This document shows, piece by piece, positions 45,575 to 57,342 of a stretch of 64,000 nt of DNA (its first letter is position 1; each line of letters opens with the position of its first letter). The stretch lies in the NCBI RefSeq assembly GCF_932276165.1, contig NC_063997.1, positions 7,574,001 to 7,638,000 on the forward strand, read 5' to 3'. The translations under genes were made by a program, and so were the position numbers. Origin of the DNA: Plutella xylostella (Eukaryota; Arthropoda; Insecta; Lepidoptera; Plutellidae). The notes beneath the pieces were generated by a model. The model saw only the letters and a list, made by a program, of their open reading frames with translations. It was not told the DNA's origin and ran no database searches.

Positions 45575-48500
45575 TTAGATGTAAGCGGGTTGTTTAGCGG
45601 AATGCTGGAGAGCGGCGAGCACGTCGTGTTTCAACCGCACGTAGAGCCGGCCCTTCCGCCACGGGTTCTGTAGCTGAAGGGGCCTGAAGTCGTCCCGGAG
45701 ACACCGCTCCCTAGCCCCTATCACAGCGACGAGGCAGAAGTCTTGCAGTTTCTCTGGTCCGTAGACTGGACCAGATTTCCCCTTCAGCACGGCAGCCATG
45801 TTGAGTTGCTTGACGACCAGGTCGATGACCTCGCGCGCGGAGGTTCGTGGGGTGACGTGCAGCTTCAGGGAAGTGCCTGAAGCGAGGCCGGTTTCGTATG
45901 CTGCGAACACCTGAAATTCATATTTAGTGTTATTCTCCACAACTTCACAGGTTTGAATATGATAAGTTAATTAAAATGAGTTAAGTACCTACAACTTATA
46001 TTATTATGTCTTTACCTGCAATATTCCTGGTTGGTCTGCCAATCGGACAGTATCAGTTTTAGCGGTGCTACTATCTTCACTGTCGCTCTTCATCATCCTT
46101 TCATCGGTTTTAGGAACCTTATTGCTATATTCCGCGTCTTCGTGAGTTTCCGCTAGCGGCTGTCTCTTGACAGTCGAGGCTGGTTTCGCGAATAATTCTT
46201 GACCAGCATCTACAAAGTCTGCTTCTGAAGATTTAACGTTTGTCATGCTTTTGGAAGCGACAAAGGTTCGATGCGGATGCTTGGATTGTGGACGGTTTTT
46301 GACAGGAACTGTGTTGGCGTTTATTGGACAACTCTGACTTTCTGAGTCACTGGACAGACTCTGGGCGGATTCTGACGTCACGTTTCCTTTGCCACGGACG
46401 CTGATCATGCTTCCGGGATAGTAGCCCTTTACTGTGAGCAAGGGACTTGAGGTCGTTGACATGCTAGTGTTAATACTGTGAGGTCTCGCCTTCGGCTCCA
46501 TATTTTCGTTTTGAAGAACCAGTGTGTCTTCGCTTCTAGACGGAGGGAGTCTGCTGCTAATGCTATTGTGAGATCCTGAAGACTTTATATCAAACTGTGA
46601 GTTGCTGCTCAAGTAGTTATTGCTGATAGCACTGGATTGAGTGTACTGAGAGTCAGCGCTATTCTTTCTGGAATGTTTAGACTCGGTGCCAAGATACTGT
46701 GAGCCACTAAGGTTTAGGGTGGAGACGGATGTCTGACGGGGAGCCAAGCTGAGGTGCTGTTCAGATTTGCTGAACTCTGGATGCAGGTTAGCGTGGTTAC
46801 CGTTACCGGCTGGACCCGGCCAGGACCCTCTCCCTGGAGATGTTTTGGTGATTTTTCCATCTCTTGAAGGTATTTGAAGGAAATCAACTTTGAAGCTAAC
46901 ATCTTTTTCGTTGCCTGGCGTATCGACCCCATCTAGACAGGCCTGTAGTGGTGTCTTGTCGAGAATATGTTTGAGCAAGATACCAGCAGAAGAAACAGTT
47001 TTGTCTTTGTCTCGTGCGAAGCTGATCAGATCCATCAACCAGCGCTCGGCCTTCCACACTGTGTTTAAGTTATTCTGCAGATCTTCAAGCTTGGTGAGTC
47101 TTTCTTTTGCAGTTTGCAGTTCAGTGCAAGAGAATGCTTCCCTATGCGAGTGGGCCGCCAGCGCCACGTCTAGTTCCAGCACACAGCTGAGTTTGGAGTA
47201 TTTGTTCAGTATATTGGTGTGGTAGGTCTGTAGGTGGATCATTTCGAATGCTTGTATCGGTAGACTGAGAAGGTCACCTCTTTGGAGTAGGATCTCCTTC
47301 TGTCCCGGGACGGAGCAGGCTAGTTCTGCCGGGGGACAGACCATGATGAAACTGACGTCGCCGCTGAGTTCTATGACCTCTAGGTCGTATATGCGGTGGG
47401 TGGCGGCGCTTTCGTTGTTTATCTCCATGTCTTTGAAGAGTCGTCGCGAGGCCCCAGCCACTTGCTCTAGGAACATCGCTTGAGATTCTGACGGCAGCCG
47501 CTCTTGGTTGGTGCAGATGGACACGAGGCTCGTGCTCGTGTTCTCCTCCTGCTGGCCGCCTCCTGGTTGGCTCTTTAGGTACTCCCATTCTTCTCTGCAA
47601 GGAAAAATGGTAATGATTTACAAGAGTGCTGCAATTTGATGCCTCCATAAATGTTAGAAAATCGAATGGAGAAGGTAATTTGGATACCCCTTCCTCTCCT
47701 GCTTGCTACACTAAGTGTTTACATAATTACAAAGCTATTAAGAATTTTTCAATAACAGGACATCTCAATTATTATAGGTACTTACGCAGACACATGTGGA
47801 TTGTCCCGGACCCTCGTATGAGGCGGCACGTTGGGAGACCTGGCTGGAGCGACGATTCGAACCACCTCCACTGAAGACTGCAACTTCAAGTAGCCCAGGT
47901 ACAGACCGCGGGGCAGCTGGATTCGAGACACCTGAGAAGCAAAATATTTGTATTCATAGATAAGATTTGGTAAAATTATTAGAATTTAAAAAGTAAGTAT
48001 TAAGGTAGCTGTGTTTGCTATCTATAGTATAGTGGGGCGCCCTCACTGGGCCGAATATATATACCGAATATAGATAGTAGACAATAACTAGATGAGAAAG
48101 GCCGAGAACGTGGTGGCCTTTGTTGGGATAGGATAGACTGATAGACAATGTCCATCAGTGGTCGATGTTTGGGTATTAGGATGAAATAACTGATATAATG
48201 AAGATTATGTCAAAAATGTCAACAAACCTGATGATAAGCGATCTGCTCATGCACGCTAGCCATCAGCAGTTCACTGATCGTGTTGTCTTCGCTCAGCACC
48301 CTTCTTCTGAGCTTGGCCACTGGCGCCCAACGCGAGTTCAGTGCAGACACGGACTTGACCGATTTGACGGAGTTCACGCAAGAGAGGACCACCGTGCCGT
48401 GGCTGTCTCGGAGCGGCTTGTGGAAGAGTTGACCTGAGGAATGGTGGGTAATAGTTAAGTATAGGTATTTTAAGTATGCATATGATTTGGGTAAATAGCC

Positions 48501-51500
48501 ATGGTTGGGAACAAGAGCTACGTTGTTATCAGATGTTGGATTATTGTTCGAAATAAGAAAGAGTTCGGAGCACGTCAATTCTGCAATAACCTAACGAATA
48601 GTGATACCGAATGGCAATCATCAAATTCAATGAGGAATCCACTCGGCTTTAGGGAAGCCAGGGATGAGGTGAATGCACATGGCCTCACTTCGCTCGGGGC
48701 TTTACGGTGAAGGAAATGCTGGTTAGGTTACCTAGATCCTGCACGCAGAGAGCGGACTGCATCTGCCCGGCGGCCGTGAGCAGCTTGAGGCGGAATTGGA
48801 CGGAAGACGACGTGTGCTTCTCCATGTCCGAGCGGAGTGACTTCACCTCATTTCAAGATCTCTTCAGAAACTACGCGTCCTTTACTTGTATATTGGTTTG
48901 GATACTAACCAACGTTGATGGCATACAAGTCACTTTTTCTGTCTGTAGATGATTAAAGTTACCTAAATTTTGGACGCGTCCTTTGAGACAATCCTTGCAT
49001 GGAGACTCACCTATATTGATGGCATACATCATACATGTCACTTTTCTACGGTTGCAGATAATTGAAGTTACCTAAATCCTGGACGCGTCCTTTGCGACAC
49101 TTCTTCTGGACCTAACCAGCGTCGTGGATAGCCTAGGTCACTTTTCTACATGTTTAGATGCTGTATTTATATTGTAGTTACCTAGGTCCTGCACGCAGAG
49201 CGCGGACTGCATCTGCGCGGCGGCCGTGAGCAGCTTGAGGCGGAAGTGGATGGACGACGACGTGTGCTTCTCCATGTCCGAGCGGAGAGACTTCACCTCG
49301 TCCCACGAACACGCCACCTGGTGGAGGGAAAAAGGAATTTTTAAACAACTGAACAACTCAAAATATAATGGATTCGATGTAGGTAACTATTGTCATTGAG
49401 GTATTGCTAAATTGCTATTTATAACACCATGGTGAAATTTTATCATTGCGTATCCCGTTTGCAGGTTTAGTCTGAAGGTACAAGTTAGCACACCCAGATT
49501 ACGAAGTACAATGCACTTAGAATACACATCTAGAATCTAGATGTGCAGTCTAAGTGCATTGTACTTATCCCAAAACGGCAATATGGTTCGCAACCTATCA
49601 CGTGAGTACAAATGTGCTGCGAAAAGTGGGTCACTCGTGAGCCATCTCTGACTACCCCTTCGGGGATTACAGTCGTGAGTGCATATTGTATATGTATATG
49701 TATATATGTACAAGTTAGCATCAGTGTTGACTGTTCAATATAATATCGGCCGCTTTCGACGCAATTGCAATGCCACCTCATTCGTTGTAGGAGACTGATA
49801 TTTCAAAAGTTTGTCGTATACAACATACTAGCCGTGAGTCAAATAACGGCAAGATGTAGCTTGAAAATGATGATAAGTGAGTAAAAGACCTTAGTTACCT
49901 TCATAAGCCAATGGAAGTCCGTATAGATGCAGGTGGGGTAGGTCTCGTCCACCTCGATGACCGGCAGGAACTCCTCGCTCGTCACCAGAACTTTGTCTTC
50001 GTGGTAGAGTATACACGCTAGGTACACTCCCCTGGGAAATAAGACATGATTGTTAGTAAATTAGGATGTGGATGTGATGAGGCTATACACCAAAGTAAAT
50101 AAATTCGGATAAAAACCTTTTAGCAACCAAGCAGTTATGCACTTGCGTAAGTTCACCTGTAACTTGCTAGAGGCAGTGGATCAGGTCTGGGCAGGCGCGG
50201 GGGCTACGAAGGGCCGCATTTTGTTACAACTGCTATATTGTAAATGTGTGTACTGCTACACTATGCCAGGACCAGGAGTAATAAGTTTTTTAACAGTTAC
50301 CTCCGTAAGTTCTTCTGGAACTTGCTAGCGGCAGTGAACAGCTGTCGTATCGTAGCAGTCTTCTTCCTAGGCAGGCGCGGCGGCTGCGCGGGTGATCGCT
50401 ACCTTGCTAGTCTTACTACTACCACAGAACGTGTGGCAATTTTGCTAATTCTACCATAGATTTTAGGACTACTAATTCGGCAGTTATGTGCCTCCGTAAG
50501 TTCTTCTGGAACTTGCTAGCGGCAGTGAAGAGCTGTCTTTATCGTAGCGGTCTTCTTCCAAGGCAGGCGCGGGGGCTACGCTAGCGTCTGTTATCTTTCT
50601 AGTCTAGCAACTACCACAGGATGCGTGGCAATATTGTTAATTACGCTACCATATATGTTAAGAATACTATGATTACCTCCGTAAGTTCTTCTGGAACTTG
50701 CTAGCGGCAGTGAACAGCTGTCGTATCGTGGCGGTCTTCTTCCGCGGCAGGCGCGGCGGCTGCGCGGGCGGGCGCTGCCTGGCGCCGGCGGCCGCGGTGG
50801 CGAGGGACTCGAGGGCAGCCGCCGCGCCGCCGGAGTCGCCGCGGAAGGTTCGGGTGGAGACGTCTCGCCAGCCTGAGGGTTTGGTGAGGTTTGGGGTGAG
50901 ATTTACAAGGCTAGAGGAGGACTGGGGCTACGCTAATGAGTCCAGACGCTTTATTTCTATAATCGATAGGGCTAAAGTATACATTCCACAAAAATGTGAC
51001 TATGGTGCGAGATCCAGTGGTCCAGAGTTGTCTATAATTACGAGTTGTGTGGCTTATTTATTATTTAATTCTTTATTGTACAAATATTACAAATAAAAGT
51101 ACAAAGGGTGGACTTAATGCTAAAAGTATTTTCAGCCAGTCATCTTTTAAACGTATTAGTAGGTACTTAATCTTGATTGGCTGACGACGATGTCCTTGGT
51201 ACTCGTAAGGAAATCAAGAGGTTTTAACACTATTGCAGTATACCTTAGGCAGTTCAGCCTATTAGTCTATGGTCTATCTTATATTAAACTAAGTGTAAAA
51301 AATACTCACTGCTAGGCACAACACTCCGCGGCGTGCTCGCAGTGTAACCACCCCAGCCCTTGACATTCCCAGCACAAGCTCTGAAGAAGTACCGCCGTCC
51401 CCGCGTCAGGCCGGCCGCCATGAGCTTAGTGCCGGTGGTCGCCCCTGAGGAGGCTACCTCGCGAGTGCCGCAGATGTTGGAGAAGTCGCCGCGAGATGAC

Positions 51501-54452
51501 CATTCCACTGGAATAGGTGGGGGTAGATGGTAAGGTTAATAGTTCTTAAAATATTGAAGGTTATGTTGTAGGTAGAATTGGCACTAGTATCGGACCGTTG
51601 CGTAGGATACCTTGAAGAGTACAAGACCGAAAGATCTTACAAAACGTGAAAACCAAGCGCGATATATGTCGCTTTATAGCTATCAGTCTGTTGCAAATGA
51701 TGTGCTCCCAACTCACGCTTATTAGATTCTGATGGCTATATGGCTGTAGATGAATATGGAGGCGTCTAGAAGAAGACATAGATGGCTTGAGCTCAGAGGG
51801 CTATTATTGCGTAGACACACATCGGGACACGCTCGGAGGCTGCTGCTGGTGATGACGTCATACCTCGGTACTTGGTGATGATGGGCGGGTCCTTGACGAC
51901 GGGCATGAAGTGGCGCAGGTCGCGCAGGCGCACGGTGACGGCGTGCGAGCCGCACACCTCCAGCTCGGGCGGCGGCGGCGCCGGCGGCACGCGCGCCTGC
52001 TGGTAGCCCAGGAGCAGGCGTCTGTGGAGGTAAAGGGTATACATGATTATAATGGAGGTGTGAAATTGCACTTGTAATCATGTCAATTAGACAATGGATG
52101 AATGTAGATTTGAAGGTCCTTTCTGAAGGGAGGAATTAGTTTTTACACACGCTCGTTCATTGAAGGGGTGTGTAGGCACGTGTTAGTACAAAATCCTCAA
52201 CAATATCTAGAGTACTTATCCAGTTAGCGCTGCGATGAGTGTACTCACTTGAGAGTGCGCACGCGGCGCTCCCAGTGCAGCGCCTGCTTGTCTCGCTCGG
52301 AGCCCGCGCCGCCCGCGCAGCCCGTGGTGCCCGTCGCCGCGCCGCCGCCCGCTGACGATCTGATGAAAGCACACCGTGGATGGTTTAATACAAGGTAAAG
52401 GTATACTAGGGCTAAAACCCTTCCTTCATTGGATGACGACCCGTGCCCAAGCAGTGGGTATGTCAAGGGTCGTGATGATGAAAGGTATACTAGGCCAAAA
52501 GGAGACACCACCCCGAGTAGGTACTATATACTAGAGATAGAAAACCTTCATCTCGAATCACCAATGATTGACACGTTTTAGGTATTAGGTACATTACATA
52601 CACGGTGACGCAAAATAGGTAAGTATAGTAAGCCGAAAGTGAGTGAAGTTCGTCATTCTGTATACATTTTGTACTTGGTTATATTACAAATGAAATGATT
52701 CGTGATTCTAGGTGAAGTTTTCCTCTCGCTAGCGGTGTAGGTCATCTGGCCCATTGGCTTCTATGCCCAAACTCGGACGATTTAGGCCTAATTTCACACC
52801 ATTCGGTTAGGTTAAAAATACCTCGGTTTGGTTACATGTTGGACCGTTAAGGTTAGTGAGTGTCCCACCATGCTAATTCAAGGGGTTAACTCCCTTGATC
52901 GGGTGATAAACTTAATTGCTGCTGTGGGGTTCCGCTAAGACATGGTTAAGACCGGTAACCAGGCAACGGGTTGTTTACTTGTCACTCATTCTGTCAAGAT
53001 TCAAGATGGAAAAATGAACGGAGCCTTTGATAAACAATATACGAACTAGATGTTGTGTGACATAAAAAATGAAGCGAAATACTGTCTGGGTTTTATATAC
53101 TGTCAAACCGAGATAAAAGTTTAAATTTAATGTCCTAACCTAACTTGGAACCGCAATATAGAAACACAAATTGATGGCCTGGAAATCGAACCCGGGATCC
53201 CTGGGTGATGAAGCTGAGCTTCTACCACTAGACCACAGAGGTAGATATAAGAAGTTAAACCTAATGACTTAATGAGAACTATGGAATTAATTGAAAAATC
53301 TTCTAACAAAATATTTTAAAATAAGGCCTTACTTAGAAATTGAGGTGTTATTTGTTGAGTCCTTTCTTTTGCACTGACACTCCATCTAGTTCGTTGTATT
53401 GTTTTTCAAAGGGCATGGCGTAATGATATTATTTTCAGTGACGGATGTCAAAAAACAACCTCGATAGAAATAGTAACCATGGCAACCTCAAAACCAAAAA
53501 GTTTGGTTGTTTGAGGTTGTTTGACATTATAGGGACATAGACACCAATTTCAATGAATATGACAGAATATTGAATGAAGTGTGAGTGAATGATTCACATA
53601 ATGCTTGATTTATGAATGGTCTATTAGATTTTCGTCATGGGACTCATCCAATTAACAAGGGTAATAATCCTTAAACGCGTCGTCAGCAAATCCGTTATTG
53701 AGACTGTAACTAACAGAATCATGTGAAACCAGGTCTTAATCTACGCAGATGGCTCACCTCAAAAAGATTAGCCACCGTGGTGGACAATTTCGTTAGCATT
53801 GATCTACCAACCGACATATAAGACATATAAGTACCTACTAATGCATATATGTATATGTTCGTTGGTTTGATTGAATTTCACTTTAAAAGGTTTGAGAATT
53901 CACTCACAAAATTTCATTAATTTCTCCAGCCGTGAAACAGTAACAACATCCTTACTTATCTTAATTATTTTTTTGTTTTTTACTTTATTATTTTTAACGC
54001 AACTTTATACGCATATTCTATAGAGCTTCCACTATGTTATTGTATTTTAGTCGTTTCCTTATGTCTGGTAAGTAAAGTTGGTTTTCCTTTGCAGTAGTCA
54101 AATATGTATGGGATTCTGAATGTCAAAAAACCAATAATATAATGGACAGAGTCTAGCCCCTTTATTATAAAACGTAGTCTAAACATAAACTAGTTCGTAG
54201 TCTACGACCGTTTATAGTCCAGATATCATACAAAGCAGTAGTCTAACCCCCTTATTCATAGAAAAGTTATAGAACGGCATAAAAGGGGGTAAAGCTTTAG
54301 ACCAGAACTTTATCTATAATAAGGGGTCGTCGAGCAGATCTCTTACCTGGTACAATCCCGGTCGGCGGGCGGGCCGGCCACCTCGTGCAGGCGCGCCTCC
54401 GCCTCCCGAGCCAGTCGCCGCAGGTGGCACCCGATGGCCTCGGGAGTCTTAA
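45575..54452 (-). CDS. wake: Wide awake / Banderuola (ANKFN1 orthologue), 3' eleven coding exons; 5' end outside window
   Basis: Exons on the - strand: 54452-54347, 52359-52249, 52021-51864, 51507-51310, 50872-50677, 50031-49899, 49317-49182, 48433-48228, 47931-47786, 47594-46016, 45910-45575. All are GT/AG with matching phases; about 1100 residues are present. Recognised ANKFN1 features in order: a Gly/Ala-rich low-complexity exon; FN3 repeat (KYRVEWSSRGDFSN, RYFFRACAGNVKGWGGYT, then PSSWRDVSTR); KFQKNLRRGVYLACILYHED; DFHWLMKVACSWDEVKSL; ALCVQDLGQLFHKPLRDSHG; RGLYLGYLKLQSSVE; RDNPHVSAEEWEYLKSQ; a long Ser-rich disordered exon; and a C-terminal RA-like ubiquitin-fold region (KLHVTPRTSAREVIDLVVKQ, with RKGRLYVRLKHDVL). 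In flies the protein acts in clock-driven sleep onset (with GABA-A receptor Rdl) and in asymmetric division. N-terminal ankyrin exons must lie beyond 64 kb or upstream. Identity is by memory of ANKFN1 motifs. Confidence 0.88.
48732..48849 (-). pseudogene. Partial duplicate of wake exon 49317-49182 in the following intron
   Basis: About 118 bp match the 3' part of the exon (VKSLRSDMEKHTSSS through CVQDL) with about eight differences by eye. The frame is open and the donor intact (CTAG|GTAACC). Predicted changes include IH to VQ and TAAAQ to TAAGQ. The first 13 codons and a proper acceptor are missing, so it is probably a non-functional exon copy. Confidence 0.8.
48880..49185. repeat. Tandem units of about 110 bp linking the two exon copies in wake
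   Basis: GTTACCTA, then an A/G-rich variable step, then TCCTGCACGC or TCCTGGACGCG, recurs at about 48727, 48959, 49069 and 49177. Between these GATGGCATACAT, GTCACTTTTCTAC and TGGACGCGTCCTTTG repeat. The intron-exon junction region has been amplified several times and then decayed. Confidence 0.65.
49640..49712 (+). repeat. Dispersed retroelement 3' end fragment in a wake intron
   Basis: CCATCTCTGACTACCCCTTC, then GGGGATTACAGTCGTGAGTG and a TATATGTATATGTATA tail, resemble the 'CTACCCCTTCGGG...GTGATG' 3' end of a LINE common in Lepidoptera (from memory). Confidence 0.45.
50136..50676 (-). repeat. Three partial tandem copies of the 3' end of wake exon 50872-50677 in its downstream intron
   Basis: The segment encoding RKKTATIRQLFTAASKFQKN plus LRR recurs at about 50301-50395 (near-identical, frame open, donor GTAACT kept), 50492-50590 (donor GT changed to GC) and 50142-50215 (strongly diverged). 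Junction offsets are about 159, 191 and 185 bp. The intronic parts (ACCACAGAAYGTGTGGCAAT, TTCTACCATA) repeat too, so each unit spans the exon 3' end plus intron. Confidence 0.8.
53173..53245 (-). repeat. tRNA-derived SINE head or tRNA pseudogene
   Basis: On the - strand TGTGGTCTAGTGGTAG (53237-53222) is a good A box and CGGGTTCGATTTC (53194-53181) a good B box, spaced as in a tRNA. The ends do not pair as an acceptor stem, so this is a SINE head or pseudogene, not a working tRNA gene. Confidence 0.6.
54157..54328. mobile_element. MITE with CCCCTTATTATA-type ends
   Basis: AGCCCCTTTATTATAAAACG at the left is mirrored by CTATAATAAGGGGTC at the right, with an internal AACCCCCTTATTCATAGAAA copy. 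It lies in the wake intron just 3' of exon 54452-54347. Boundaries are approximate and no TSD was resolved. Confidence 0.5.
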
Positions 54453-54766
54453 CTGGAGGAAAAATATAGGGATGAAACCATTGGTGGTTTTGAATAGAGT
54501 GAAGTAAGTATAGGTTATAGTCGGAAATCATGAGACAAACTTATACTTTATTTATACTATACTTTATTTATTTATTTATTTTATTTTATTTACTTTTTCG
54601 GAACTTTTTAATTTGTAACTGTACAGACTACCATATGTTCTTATTTATGTATAAGTATAACGTCTAATCCTAACTAATATTATAAATGCGAAAGTAACTG
54701 TGTCTGTCTGTTAGTATTTCACGCCAAAACTACTGAACCGATTTGAATAATATTTGGTATACATAT

Positions 54767-56507
54767 TAGTGATGTAACGAATATTCGCATTCGCATTCGC
54801 ATTCGCGAATATTCGCACTTTTTTGGATATTCGCATTCGCATTCGCATTCGCAAAATTTGGTGCGAATGTTTTGCGAATATCAGTAGGTACTTTTTAGAA
54901 AAAACTATTTGAAAATAATGGTTAACAAAGGTTAGCAAAGTCAAAATCCATTCGTCGATAAGTAACTTTTTTATTACAAGTCACTCTCTTAATCAAATTA
55001 ACAGTCTTACTTTATCATAATTCATTACTTTGAAAAATGAAACTTTAGATATAGGTAGTTAATAGTTTCATAAGACCTAAACATAAATAGCTTCTGTAAG
55101 CAATCAAAAAGCGTATTTTCACAATAGTGTCACAGCAAGACAGCCATAGATTTAAATAAGGTACGTGCGCCAAAGATGGACCTATTCCTAAAATGGCCCA
55201 CTTACAAAATTTGAATCTTCTAAACTCCCGGATAAGTTGAAATTTCGCTCTAATGTTTGGTTAGTGCCATAGAAAAAATGGCCTACGATTTACAACCTAA
55301 TGTTTAAAAACTTTTTAGTAGTATTTCTTTACAATAACAAACAATTATCGTTTTTTTTTCGATACAGACTTTCGTAGGTTCAAGGGCATTCTGAAGAAGC
55401 TAAGCGTTGTTTGTATTATTTTATGTTTTTCAATTATTTCATTAGGTCTTGTCACCGTGAAAATTTCATATGAAGGCCCACCACACGCGATACCAAGATG
55501 GCCCGGGCCTTACAGGACTATACAATATCATAGTTTCTTTGGAACATGAAAGATAGAATTTCGGCTATATTTTTTATTATTATGTTATATTCAAACACTG
55601 AAACTAAACTTTAAGCGTAGTTACGGTCTCTTAAGTACCTACTTTCCAGTTTAAATACTTATAAAATAAACAAAAATTCAAAAATATTTTTTTATTAACC
55701 TAATAAAGCCCACGAAAAATTGAAGCATTGTTTTTCACTCTAAATAATTGTTGGAATAAGAGAAGAACATTTTTATTATTTTAATATCATTACAGACTTC
55801 TGTATTGAATGTAGATTTAGTTTTGCCACCGCACTATTAACGCCCAAAAAATCGATAGTAATTGATTAATTAACAAAGAAGCTCATATTTTTGTTTAAGT
55901 TTTACGTAAAAACATGGTTTTTGTTCTGATAGAATTTATAAATTATACTTGATTAATATCGGGCCATGATAAGTGCCTATGTTCCTAAGAAGGCCCACAT
56001 TAGAGGTTTTCGAAAATGATTGTTTCCGTAAAGAAGCTCGATTTAATCTGATGATTTATTTGTTGATTAATATTTAAAAATAAATGGAGAATATAGTAAT
56101 CAAGTTTATTTTCTTACATTGTTTCAATTTTTTTATTTATTTAATTATTGCAACCCTTTTTTGGCGCCTTACAAGGCGCACGTACCTTACGTTTAAATGT
56201 TTCGTGTAAGTCGCCCTCAGAAACCGTACACAGTCGCAATGTGTCGTAACAGTTACGGAGCTAAATAAAGTGTAACTACTTCAAAAAAAAACTGCGACTA
56301 GTATTGGCTAGTCTCATTCGGAATGCGCCTACAACGGAACGTACCTCGTTCAGGACAAGACTGCCACGAAACCATACAAATGACGTCAAATTTGAACTCA
56401 AACTGAAAATTCGCATTCGCATTCGCATTCGCGAATATCGATATCAGATATTCGCATTCGCATTCGCATTCGCGAATGTCCAAAAACACACATTCGTTAC
56501 ATCACTA
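54767..56507. mobile_element. 1.74 kb non-autonomous hAT-type element (inner layer 1)
   Basis: The 13-bp TIRs TAGTGATGTAACG and CGTTACATCACTA are flanked by the 8-bp duplication ATACATAT (54759-54766, 56508-56515). Just inside both ends are arrays of the hexamer ATTCGC, in inverted orientation (about 54780-54865 and 56408-56478). No transposase ORF. A second inverted pair, TAAGGTACGTGCGCC at 55157-55171 and its reverse at 56175-56189, bounds 1033 bp and may be a further nested element without a visible TSD. Confidence 0.85.
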
Positions 56508-57113
56508 ATACATATGGTCTAGACCAGCTATACTCAAACTGCGGCCCGCGGGCCGCATGTGGCCCGCCGGGCCTTTATCAGTGGCCCGCCTGCCATGAGA
56601 GATAATAGGGAATATACTTACATTCTGTGTAAAAAGTATCGGGATATTCGGGATTATATCCATAAAACAAAAAATTATTGTTATTCATCCAAATTTATTT
56701 TATCACCTTCAAAATTTGCTCCTTCAAAAACGATCAATCCAATCATCACAACATTTTTTTAAACGCTGTTTTCAGAGTTGTGTTTAGTACTCGCGGCGAT
56801 TTTTCCTTATTGTCTTCTATCGATTGAAAACAGTGCCTTGAAGTGGTGCATTGAAATTAGGAAAAAAAAGCTAGAGCTGTGAGCTGCAGCCATACCTATC
56901 TTGGACTTCTCACTAAACTTTTGTGTCGAGTGGACGTGTTTCGGTCCGGTTCTCCGTTACGTTAATTTTTGCATTCAGTAAAGTTGATGGTGATACAAGT
57001 GATAATCGGTCCCTCTCGTTTCATCTTGGGGGTCCCTCCATATCTCATCGCGGCCATATTGGATTGTGTATACCTGTCTCACTCAGCATAGAAAAATTGA
57101 AAAAGTGATTGCC

Positions 57114-57186
57114 GCCGAGAGTGGGATCGATCCTGTGACTGTCTGCGCTGCGGGCGAGAGTGGAACCACTGAGCCAAAGTTGCGGT
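57114..57186 (-). repeat. Antisense tRNA-like A/B boxes in LINE 5'UTR
   Basis: On the - strand TGGCTCAGTGG (57176-57166) and GGATCGATCCC (57133-57123) match pol III A and B boxes with tRNA-like spacing. Either a tRNA-derived SINE fragment captured in the 5'UTR or a chance tRNA-like sequence. Confidence 0.45.
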
Positions 57187-57342
57187 GAGTGCGCATTCCG
57201 AAATCTGCAGTTATAACAACCAAGGTGACGTCACGCAGCTACGAGTTACGCTACGGGCTACGCGCTACGCACCTCGCACCGTCATAGCCTTGTCGGCGCT
57301 CTTGCTGCGTTCACTATAAGACTCAACTTTAGATAATTTATC

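Larger units (their letters stand above)
52360..54346 (-). other. wake intron with small repeats
   Basis: Between exons 54452-54347 and 52359-52249. No other gene seen. It contains a tRNA-derived repeat (53173-53245), an inverted pair of GTCAAACAACCTC-like sequences at about 53449-53525, and a MITE at 54157-54328. Confidence 0.5.

Noticed and set aside
46890..47225. 111-aa + strand ORF
   Set aside because: Antisense shadow of the long wake Ser-rich exon.
50698..51096. 132-aa + strand ORF, and similar ORFs at 50137-50459
   Set aside because: They are the reverse complement of the wake exon at 50872-50677 and its tandem copies.
53173..53245. Functional tRNA gene
   Set aside because: A and B boxes are present but the acceptor stem does not pair; treated as a SINE head or pseudogene.
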